From the NCBI RefSeq assembly GCF_002940005.1, contig NZ_MDEF01000117.1: DNA of 13,546 nt; one strand, written 5' to 3'. A program made the translations under genes and the position numbers. The DNA is from Xanthomonas hortorum (GTDB taxonomy: Bacteria; Pseudomonadota; Gammaproteobacteria; Xanthomonadales; Xanthomonadaceae). Shown one piece after another: positions 7,972 to 13,546 of the stretch (its first letter is position 1; each line of letters opens with the position of its first letter). The notes beneath the pieces are model-generated. The model saw nothing but the letters and a program-made list of their open reading frames with translations. It made no database searches and had not been told where the DNA came from.

Positions 7972-8042
7972 GACCAGTGGGCGATGGTCGGTGCGCATGT
8001 TTTCAAGCAACCAGCAAACGTTCTGGTGCGGTGTCCTCACCG
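7967..8042 (+). repeat. Direct repeat B, copy 1
   Basis: Begins GCAAGGACCAGT and ends TCTGGTGCGGTGTCCTCACC. It aligns along its length with 8175-8254 with a few substitutions and small indels, sharing GGTCGGTGCGCATG and TCTGGTGCGGTGTC. Non-coding. Confidence 0.8.
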
Positions 8043-8055
8043 ATTGCGGGACCGT

Positions 8056-8077
8056 GTGGCGGCATGGATGCCGCCAC
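8056..8077. repeat. Perfect 10-bp hairpin
   Basis: GTGGCGGCAT-GG-ATGCCGCCAC. It resembles the 12-bp hairpin at 7922-7947 in its GCGGCAT/ATGCCGC core, with the outer pairs changed on both sides, and is therefore probably a diverged family member. Confidence 0.7.
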
Positions 8078-8099
8078 CGAGCCCCCAGGGATGGGTTCA

Positions 8100-8115
8100 C
8101 GGCGTGTCCCGCGAG
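8100..8115 (+). repeat. Fragment of dispersed repeat A
   Basis: Sixteen bases, CGGCGTGTCCCGCGAG, identical to positions 23-38 of copy A1. The sequence following diverges into a hairpin with 6-bp arms GAGGGC (8120-8125) and GCCCTC (8131-8136). Confidence 0.55.
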
Positions 8116-8174
8116 CGGTGAGGGCACCGCGCCCTCGACTCACCTAGCTTTGATTGTTGATCCGTCGCTTGGCT

Positions 8175-8254
8175 GCAAGGACCAGTCGATTTGGTCGGTG
8201 CGCATGGCTTTCAACAAAGCAACCAAGTAACTCTCTGGTGCGGTGTCATCGCCG
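8175..8254 (+). repeat. Direct repeat B, copy 2
   Basis: Second copy of the unit at 7967-8042, 208 bases downstream in the same orientation. It keeps GCAAGGACCAGT, GGTCGGTGCGCATG and CTCTGGTGCGGTGTC, with extra bases in the middle. Confidence 0.8.
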
Positions 8255-8259
8255 ACCCA

Positions 8260-8311
8260 GGCATGCGCATTAGTGGCGCGCATGCCGTGCCTTCTCGCCC
8301 CGCAGGGCGAG
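8260..8311. terminator. Two hairpins after the chemoreceptor gene
   Basis: A 9-bp stem, GGCATGCGC with GCGCATGCC (8260-8286), and a 7-bp stem, CTCGCCC-CGCA-GGGCGAG (8294-8311). The second starts 18 bases beyond the stop of the minus-strand chemoreceptor gene. Neither is followed by a T-run in that direction, so a terminator role is only suggested. Confidence 0.4.
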
Positions 8312-8329
8312 GGGCTATGCATCCATCAA

Positions 8330-10480
8330 TCAAGCCGCCTGCACGGCCGAACGCCGTTGCGTCAGTGCAGCTTGCTCCGGCACCAACCGGAACACCGCCA
8401 CCGCGCGCGTCAGATCCGCGGCCTGATCTTCCATGCTGCGTGCGGCCGCCGTGGCTTCTTCCACCAGCGCGGCGTTCTGCTGGGTCATCTCGTCCAACTG
8501 CATCACCGTGGTGCTGACCTGCTCGATGCCTGCGCTTTGCTCGGTGCTGGCGGCGGTGATCTCGGCCATGATGTCGGTCACGCGCTTCACCGAGCTGACC
8601 ACCTCGGTCATGGTGCTGCCGGCCTGTTGCACCAGGTTCGAGCCTTGTGCGACTTTTTCCACCGAGTCGGAAATCAGCTGTTTGATCTCCTTGGCCGCAC
8701 CGGCCGAGCGCTGCGCCAGGGCGCGCACTTCGGTGGCCACCACCGCAAAGCCGCGGCCTTGTTCGCCGGCGCGTGCCGCTTCCACCGCCGCGTTCAAGGC
8801 CAGGATATTGGTCTGGAACGCGATGCCGTCGATGACGCCGATGATGTCGGAAATACGCGCCGACGATTGCGTGATTGCCTGCATGGTGCTGACCACTTCC
8901 TGCACCACGCGGCCGCCACTTTCGGCGACATCGCCGGTGCCTTTGACCAACTGGTTGGCCTGGCGCGCGTTGTCGGCATTCTGGCGCACGGTGGAGGTCA
9001 GTTCTTCCATCGATGCGGCGGTTTCTTCCAGATTCGCCGCCTGATGCTCGGTGCGCGTGGACAGGTCGGCATTGCCGCTGGCGATTTCGCCGGCCGCCGT
9101 GTTGATCATCTCGGCCGAATGCTGGATGCCCTGCACGATGCTGGTCAGCTGGATCGCGGTGCGGTTTGCGGCATCGGCCAGGCGCCCGAAGGCACCTTCG
9201 TAATGCGACTCCACCCGCTGCGACAGATCGCCATCGGCGATGGCGGCCATGATGCGGCCCACATCGTCCAGACCTGCATCGGCCTGCTGCATCAGCCGGT
9301 TCAACGCCTGCACCATTTCCGCAAACGCGAACTGGTAGCGCGATTGCTCGCCACGTGCGGAGAAATCGCCACGCGCGGCGGCATCGGCCAGGCGCGCGAT
9401 ATCGCTGTTGATCGCCGACAGATTGCCCTTCACCGTGTCCAGGGCTTCATGCAATGCCGCGCGCTGGCCGGGCAGGCGGCGCATATCGCGGCGCAGATCG
9501 CCACGGCCGTAGTGGCTCATCACGTCCATCGCTTCGTTGATGGCATCCAGATGCTCGAACACCACCGTGTTTACACCGTGCGCCAGCGTGCCGTAATCGC
9601 CGGGGAAATCTTCCGGAATGCGGTGAGCGATGTTCTCGCCCTGTTGCAGACGGATCATGGTCTGCATCTCGCCGTTGAAGCGCTGCAGCTGGTTCTGCAT
9701 CTGCTGCATGCTGTGCATCAGCTGGCCGGTTTCATCGCGCGATTCGACCCTAATGTCGTTATCGAATCGGCCGGAGGCGATCGCCTCTGCGGTGCGCGAT
9801 GCGGCACGCAGCGGCGCAGCCATGGCCGAGGCGATCAACCAGCACAGGCCGATCACCATCGCCACCAACGCGCCGCCGATCAACGTCAAGGTGCGCGTGA
9901 AGCCCCAGGCCTGCACCTGGATGTCTTCGGCGTACACACCCATCACCAAGACCCAGTTCCAGGCCGGAAAGGTCTTGGCATAGCTGATCTTGGGCAGCTG
10001 TTCTTTTTTACCCGGCTTGGGTGCGTTGTAATAGCTGAAGCCGTCGCCACGCTCGATCGCGGTCTTGATGTCGCGATACACGTACTGCCCGGCATCGCTC
10101 TTGTAATCGCTCATGTCGGTGCCGACGGCGCGCTTGGGATGCATCAGGATGCGCATCTGCGGGTCGACGATGAAGAAATAATCCACGCCATCGTTGGTGC
10201 GCATGTCGGCAAGCGTTGTACTTGCCGCTGCCTTGGCCTGTTCGACCGTCAACTCGCCAGCTTTGACCTTGTCGGCATAGTGCTGCATCACGGTGAGACC
10301 CATCTCGACCTCGGTCTTGACGCTGAGCTTGCGCGCCTCCACCAGATCCAGATATTGCAGGCGCGCCGCAGCCACCGCGAGCAGGATCACACCCACGGTC
10401 AGTAGCGCGCAGAGCAGGACGAACTTGCGGGTGAGTGGGAGATTGGCAACGTGACGACGCAATAGCGACACAACAGGCAT
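8330..10480 (-). CDS. Methyl-accepting chemotaxis protein, Cache plus multiple HAMP units
   Basis: A 716-residue membrane chemoreceptor that would feed ligand signals to CheA/CheW and the flagellar motor. TM1 lies at about 19-39 and TM2 at about 197-219, enclosing a periplasmic single Cache domain (VDYFFIVDPQMRILMHP near 99-115). A canonical HAMP follows TM2 (about 220-272). Before the signalling coil there are further HAMP-like units, each marked by a short Gly-Asp turn: GRGDLRRDM near 325, ARGDFSAR near 369 and ADGDLSQRV near 415. The signalling tip is intact (IAFQTNILALNAAVEAARAG, then EQGRGFAVVATEVRALAQRS, about 553-592). No C-terminal CheR-binding pentapeptide is seen. The ATG at 10480 was preferred over an in-frame TTG at 10495. 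A strong FliA-type promoter lies 41 bases upstream. The ligand cannot be inferred. Confidence 0.95.
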   Translation of the reverse strand: MPVVSLLRRHVANLPLTRKFVLLCALLTVGVILLAVAAARLQYLDLVEARKLSVKTEVEMGLTVMQHYADKVKAGELTVEQAKAAASTTLADMRTNDGVDYFFIVDPQMRILMHPKRAVGTDMSDYKSDAGQYVYRDIKTAIERGDGFSYYNAPKPGKKEQLPKISYAKTFPAWNWVLVMGVYAEDIQVQAWGFTRTLTLIGGALVAMVIGLCWLIASAMAAPLRAASRTAEAIASGRFDNDIRVESRDETGQLMHSMQQMQNQLQRFNGEMQTMIRLQQGENIAHRIPEDFPGDYGTLAHGVNTVVFEHLDAINEAMDVMSHYGRGDLRRDMRRLPGQRAALHEALDTVKGNLSAINSDIARLADAAARGDFSARGEQSRYQFAFAEMVQALNRLMQQADAGLDDVGRIMAAIADGDLSQRVESHYEGAFGRLADAANRTAIQLTSIVQGIQHSAEMINTAAGEIASGNADLSTRTEHQAANLEETAASMEELTSTVRQNADNARQANQLVKGTGDVAESGGRVVQEVVSTMQAITQSSARISDIIGVIDGIAFQTNILALNAAVEAARAGEQGRGFAVVATEVRALAQRSAGAAKEIKQLISDSVEKVAQGSNLVQQAGSTMTEVVSSVKRVTDIMAEITAASTEQSAGIEQVSTTVMQLDEMTQQNAALVEEATAAARSMEDQAADLTRAVAVFRLVPEQAALTQRRSAVQAA

Positions 10481-10521
10481 GGCAACGACATCCAAAACGC
10501 GCGCAGAGCGCTATGGCATGG

Positions 10522-10548
10522 ATATCGGCTGATTCACATCCGGGTTGA
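10522..10548 (-). promoter_or_regulatory. Sigma-28 (FliA) promoter of the chemoreceptor gene
   Basis: Read on the minus strand: TCAA (10548-10545), exactly 15 bases, then GCCGATAT (10529-10522). The flagellar sigma-28 consensus is TAAA/TCAA-N15-GCCGATAA, so this is a near-perfect match. It ends 41 bases before the ATG at 10480 and precedes a chemotaxis gene, the expected kind of target. Confidence 0.75.
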
Positions 10549-10616
10549 ATGCTGATTGCGGCAGCGTCTGCTTGAGCGGGGCAGGTCATGCAGCAATGCG
10601 ATAGCTGCCAATACAA

Positions 10617-10686
10617 CGTAGGAGCGCCCTCGGGCGCGATGAGGCGTTATCGATAACGCTTCATCGCGCCCGAGGGCGCTCCTACG
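10617..10686. repeat. 70-bp near-perfect palindrome
   Basis: Outer arms of 26 bases (10617-10642 and 10661-10686) are exact inverted copies beginning CGTAGGAGCGCCCTCGGGCG. The centre GCGTTATCGATAACGC (10644-10659) is itself perfectly palindromic. Only one opposed pair in the 35-bp half-length, G10643 and T10660, does not match, and these can wobble-pair in RNA. The outer arms resemble REP-type elements. It lies between the engXCA stop and the chemoreceptor promoter and could block read-through between them. Confidence 0.92.
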
Positions 10687-10703
10687 AGGTCATGCAGGTG
10701 GCG

Positions 10704-10727
10704 GGCATCGATCCATCGATCGATGCC
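10704..10727. repeat. 9-bp hairpin beside the palindrome
   Basis: GGCATCGAT-CCATCG-ATCGATGCC, a perfect 9-bp stem with a 6-base loop, 17 bases from the 70-bp palindrome. No T-run accompanies it. It may be part of the same transcription-ending region. Confidence 0.6.
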
Positions 10728-10758
10728 TGACGCTGCGGCCTTACATTGCAAGCTGCCC

Positions 10759-10791
10759 GCAGCGCGTAGCGCAACGGCGGACACGCGCTGC
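10759..10791 (-). terminator. Possible terminator hairpin after engXCA
   Basis: GCAGCGCGT and ACGCGCTGC form a 9-bp perfect stem with a 15-base loop, beginning 18 bases after the engXCA stop codon. No T-run follows on the minus strand, so it is not a textbook intrinsic terminator. Confidence 0.35.
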
Positions 10792-10809
10792 GTGCCCGCC
10801 TCACCGCAC

Positions 10810-12264
10810 TCAGCTGGCCGCGCAGAAACCGAATTCAGCGGTTGCACCCGCTGCCAGGGTGCGATTGAAGTCCACGCCGCTGGCCTTGAGCGTGCTGCCG
10901 CTCTGCGACCAGGTGACATTCCAGGCGTTGTTGACGGTGCCGGTGACCGGCAGCGAGATCGACCAGGTGCCGCTCCCGGTGCCGGTGTTGGTGACTTGCA
11001 CGCGATTGCAGGAGCCGCCGCTCCAGCTGCTGTCCACGATCACCTTGGTGCTGAAGCTGCCAGTGGGAGTCGGTGTCGGAGTGGGCGTCGGGGTTGGTGT
11101 TGGCGTGGGAGTCGGTGTGGGAGTAGGCGTCGGCGTCGGCGTGGTGCTGCTCACCGTGCCCCACAGCGTGCGCAACAGGGTCATCTTGTCTTCGCGCACG
11201 CTGGTCCAGTCGTCGCGCAGGATGCCGCCGGTATCGCCGCTGTTGGGATTCCACGACCAATAGAAGCCCTCGTTGATGCCCTTGCTGCGCAGGTACTTCA
11301 CCAGTGCGTCCTGCCACACCTTGTCACGCGCATCGCCTTCGCCGTACTTGCCGCCGAATTCGCCAAGCAGCAGCGCATGCGTGCCGGCGAACTGGCCGAA
11401 GTGACGCTCCCAGATCGCGGGCATGTTGTTGGGGAAGTTGCTGTCGTTGAAGTACGACTGCACGAACACGTCCGGCCCGTACACATGCGGTGCCAGCAGC
11501 AGGCGGTTGGCCGGGATGTTCAACGGCGTGCAGGCCAGCGGCTGCAGGTTGCCGCCCCAGAAGATGCCGCCATTGGTCGAGCACACCGGATTGTCGGTGA
11601 TGCCTTCCACCGCAATGATCCACTTGGGCGCCACGGCCAGCACCGCGGCCGACCCGCGCTCGGCGGCCTTGTTCCAATCGGTGGCCGCGTTGCCGGTGCC
11701 CCAGGTGGCGGCGCCGTGCGGTTCGTTCTTCAGATCCACACCGATCACGCTCGGCACGTTCTTGTAGCGGTTGGCGACAAAGCGCAAGTCGTCCAGCCAC
11801 TGCGCTTCGGAATAGGAACTGGTGTACCAGAGCTCGGAAATGGCGCCTCAATCGGGCGTGTGGTGATCCAGCAGCACGTAGATGCCGCGGGCGTTGAATT
11901 CGTTGATCACCTTGTCAAGGATCTGCAGCGAGGTCAGACCCTGCAGATCGGGGTTACGGCCATAGTCGATGCTGCTGGGCATGGTGGTGGCACGCAGCGT
12001 GGCCGGGCAGAACGGCAAGCGCACGGCGTTGAAGCCCAGGCCCTGTATCTGGATGATCATGTCCTTCCAGTTGCGCGCCCACAGACCATGGATGACATGG
12101 TTGCCGGTCTCGAAACCGAACACGTTGACGCCCTTGAGCTGGACCACCTTGCCTTTGTCGTCGACAACCTTGTTGTTGCTGATGGAATAGCTGAAGGCCG
12201 GTGCGGCGGCCAGCGCCAACGCCGTAGCCATTGCGAGCGTGCTTGCAGTCCTGAAAATGGACAT
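10810..12264 (-). pseudogene. Cellulase (GH5 endoglucanase with CBM2), broken by in-frame TGA
   Basis: The gene would encode a 484-residue secreted endo-beta-1,4-glucanase. Residues 1-25 are a signal peptide (MSIFRTASTLAMATALALAA). The GH5 domain spans about 26-373, with acid/base Glu181 in LKNEPHG and nucleophile Glu302 in LLGEFGGKYG; a Thr-Pro linker (376-402) joins a CBM2 cellulose-binding domain (403-484, last residues FGFCAAS). Codon 139 (11848-11850) is TGA, between LLDHHTPD and GAISELWYT; the frame is otherwise open to 10810. In the Xanthomonas protein, as I recall it, this residue is Cys, so TGC to TGA is the likely single change. The stop lies before both catalytic residues, and the 138-residue product cannot be active. 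The start has AGGGAG 6 bases upstream. A TTG at 11787 could reopen the frame but would give no signal peptide. A sequencing error is the main alternative. Confidence 0.93.
11062..11142 (-). repeat. Thr-Pro linker repeat within engXCA
   Basis: Thirteen Thr-Pro codon pairs plus a final Thr, linking the catalytic and cellulose-binding domains. The hexanucleotide unit ACN-CCN is degenerate: nearly every synonymous ending is used, which lowers the risk of slippage while preserving the peptide repeat. Linker length varies among homologues. Confidence 0.9.
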
Positions 12265-12341
12265 GGTGATCTCCCTGGGAAACCGACCCGACACCCGGGT
12301 GCGGTGAGGGTGGCATCTTGGTCCGCGGCCGTTTTATGTGG

Positions 12342-12357
12342 CGTGACCCTAGCCACA
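12342..12357 (-). promoter_or_regulatory. Candidate Clp (CRP-like) binding site upstream of engXCA
   Basis: On the minus strand: TGTGG-CTAGGG-TCACG, against the CRP/Clp consensus TGTGA-N6-TCACA; the four core bases of each half and the spacing match, and only the outer bases differ. It lies about 78 bases upstream of the engXCA ATG, with an AT-rich CATAAA just downstream of it. Clp is known to activate engXCA in Xanthomonas campestris and to be released from DNA by c-di-GMP. Confidence 0.6.
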
Positions 12358-12465
12358 GAAAAGCGCATTGCCGCACCGATCACGCGCAGGGGGTCGCTTT
12401 CCCGCACACTATTGCCGCTGCGCAGTGTCCGCAGGCTGTCCTTTCTGTCCCCGGAGTGTCTTCCA

Positions 12466-13546
12466 ATGTCCTTCTTGCGTGCCGAACTGGCGCAATGGCG
12501 CGCCTCACCCGCGCGCGAACTGATGGCCGGTGCGGTCGCAACATTTGCCCTGATTCCCGAAGTGATCGCATTCGCGTTCGTGGCCGGCGTGGATCCGCAG
12601 GTGGGGTTGTTTGCGTCCTTCGTCATTGGAATCGTGATTGCGTTTTGCGGTGGACGCCCGGCGATGATTTCTGCTGCGGCCGGCTCGGTGGCGCTGGTGG
12701 CCGCACCGCTGGTGGCCACGCACGGGTTGCCGTATCTGCTGGCGGCCGGGCTGCTCGCCGGTGCGGTGCAGATCCTGTTCGGCTTGCTGCGGCTGGGCGT
12801 GCTGATGCGCTTTGTCAGCAGCTCGGTGCGCACCGGTTTCGTCAATGCGTTGGCGGTGCTGATCTTCGCCGCGCAGCTGCCGCATCTGCATGGCGCCAAT
12901 CTGACTACCTGGGTGATGTTGGGCGTGGGCCTGGCGATCATCTACGGCCTGCCGCGGCTGCGCCTGCCGGGTGTCTCGGCGATTCCCTCGCCGTTGCTGT
13001 GCATCCTGCTGCTGACGGTTGCAAGCACGGCCTTGCATCTGCCGCTGAAGACCGTGGCCGATCTAGGCAAGCTGCCGAACGCACTGCCGTTCCTGCAATG
13101 GCCGTCGGTGCCCTTGACGCTGGAAACCTTGCGCATCATCGCCTTGCCGGCGCTGGCCATCGCGATGGTAGGCCTGCTCGAATCGCTAATGACCGCGCGC
13201 GTAGTCGACGAACTCACCGACACACCCAGCGACAAGAACCGCGAATGCACCGGGCTGGGCATCGCCAATGCGGCCGCCAGCCTGTTCGGCGGCATTGCCG
13301 GCTGCGGCATGATCGGGCAGACCGTGGGCAACGTGAAATACGGCGGGCGTGGGCGATTGTCGACGTTGTTTGCCGGCGTGTTTCTGCTGATCCTGATGGT
13401 GGCGCTCAAGCCGTGGGTCTCGCAGGTGCCAGTGGTGGCATTGGTGGCGATTATGGTGATGGTCTCGGCCGAGACCTTCGATTGGCGCTCGCTGATACGC
13501 CCAGGGTTTCCTAGACATCTCAAGGCCATGGAAAATGGTCGATTCG
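12466..13546 (+). CDS. SulP family anion transporter, 5' part, probably interrupted
   Basis: The frame stays open from ATG 12466 to the window edge (360 codons). GGAG lies 9 bases upstream. The protein is rich in membrane helices and begins in the SulP manner: ARELMAGAVATFALIPEVIA, then VDPQVGLFASFVIG, with later SulP-like segments MVGLLESLMTARVVDE, GLGIANAAASLFGGIAGCGM and VPVVALVAIMVMVSAETFDW. Such proteins carry sulfate, bicarbonate or other anions across the inner membrane. After FDWRSL (codon 343, ending 13494) a further hydrophobic helix is expected, but the frame reads a polar tail (IRPGFPRHLKAMENGRF) from lower-GC DNA resembling an IS end. The gene is therefore probably cut there, losing its last helices and any STAS domain. 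It is divergent from engXCA. Confidence 0.8.
   Translation, partial: MSFLRAELAQWRASPARELMAGAVATFALIPEVIAFAFVAGVDPQVGLFASFVIGIVIAFCGGRPAMISAAAGSVALVAAPLVATHGLPYLLAAGLLAGAVQILFGLLRLGVLMRFVSSSVRTGFVNALAVLIFAAQLPHLHGANLTTWVMLGVGLAIIYGLPRLRLPGVSAIPSPLLCILLLTVASTALHLPLKTVADLGKLPNALPFLQWPSVPLTLETLRIIALPALAIAMVGLLESLMTARVVDELTDTPSDKNRECTGLGIANAAASLFGGIAGCGMIGQTVGNVKYGGRGRLSTLFAGVFLLILMVALKPWVSQVPVVALVAIMVMVSAETFDWRSLIRPGFPRHLKAMENGRF
13493..13546 (+). mobile_element. Probable left end of an IS3-like insertion sequence
   Basis: From 13493 the sequence reads TGATACGCCCAGGGTTTCCT, then AGACATCTC. A terminal TGA followed by a C-rich tract, GGTTTCCTAGAC and a purine-rich stretch is the look of IS3-family ends as I remember them. 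The switch coincides with loss of SulP protein similarity, a clear drop in GC and rare codons (ATA, AGA). Only 54 bases are inside the window, so neither the transposase nor a target duplication can be seen. Confidence 0.45.

Larger units (their letters stand above)
7619..8329. other. 711-bp gap composed of repeats and hairpins
   Basis: No gene is supported between the cyclase stop and the chemoreceptor stop, which converge here. The gap holds a two-hairpin repeat (7636-7679), an AT-richer unique piece (7680-7807), dispersed repeat A2 with a nested palindrome (7808-7971), a direct repeat pair (7967-8042 and 8175-8254), and hairpins at 8056-8077, 8120-8136, 8260-8286 and 8294-8311. The pattern suggests repeated insertion of small non-coding elements into a convergent gap. 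Confidence 0.8.

Noticed and set aside
7808..8311. Possible CRISPR array in the repeat-rich gap
   Set aside because: Repeat units differ in length, orientation and spacing, spacers are not uniform, and no cas gene is near.
8243..10405. A 720-codon open frame opposite the chemoreceptor gene
   Set aside because: Antisense shadow: its sequence is low-complexity and has no family match, whereas the minus strand gives a complete chemoreceptor.
11848..11850. TGA in engXCA as a selenocysteine codon replacing Cys
   Set aside because: Secreted GH5 cellulases are not known selenoproteins and I see no convincing SECIS-like hairpin directly after the TGA. A nonsense mutation or sequencing error is far simpler.
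12318..13514. A 398-codon plus-strand frame over the SulP gene
   Set aside because: It is out of frame with the SulP protein, Arg/Gly-rich, and contains no membrane helices. The true frame starts at 12466 and runs off the window.

Overview
The window is chromosomal DNA from a gamma-proteobacterium of the genus Xanthomonas. Evidence: high GC, codon use with strong G/C at third positions, a secreted cellulase recognisable as the Xanthomonas endoglucanase engXCA (GH5 + Pro-Thr linker + CBM2), and intergenic repeats of the Xanthomonas kind. I cannot name the species from this sequence alone.

Layout. 1-546: no gene; dispersed repeats, a two-hairpin repeat and two short tandem repeats. 547-1476 (-): small cytoplasmic GAF protein whose C-terminal half is a degenerate GGDEF domain (ESAEF instead of GGDEF). 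1477-1921: gap with one coding-like fragment of unknown origin. 1922-4801 (-): secreted M16 (pitrilysin-type) zinc peptidase. 5021-7618 (+), divergent from it: GAF-PAS(x4)-GGDEF diguanylate cyclase with AGDEF signature. 7619-8329: repeat-rich gap made of dispersed repeats and perfect hairpins. 8330-10480 (-): methyl-accepting chemotaxis protein with Cache domain and a stack of HAMP-like units. 10481-10809: FliA-type promoter, a 70-bp palindrome and further hairpins. 10810-12264 (-): engXCA cellulase gene broken by one in-frame TGA. 12466-end (+): SulP-type anion transporter gene that appears to be cut at about 13493 by the end of an IS3-like insertion sequence running off the window.

How the parts connect. 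Three genes concern signalling that couples environment to motility and c-di-GMP: an active-looking cyclase, a GAF protein with a dead cyclase domain, and a chemoreceptor. The chemoreceptor has a very good sigma-28 (FliA) promoter (TCAA-N15-GCCGATAT), and the cyclase gene has a weaker match of identical spacing (TCAA-N15-GCCGTTAC), hinting at shared flagellar control. The cellulase has a Clp (CRP-like, c-di-GMP-responsive) half-site pair upstream, so the same second messenger could in principle have controlled it, but this copy is a pseudogene.

Signs of ongoing genome decay: the engXCA nonsense mutation and the probable IS hit in the transporter lie about 1.6 kb apart. The 7.5-kb signalling/peptidase block is framed by mirror-image copies of two different repeats. 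No CRISPR array, tRNA, rRNA, phage module or toxin-antitoxin system was seen. I did not find a clear new multi-gene system; the most notable observations are the broken cellulase, the probable IS junction, the paired FliA promoters and the symmetric repeat frame.
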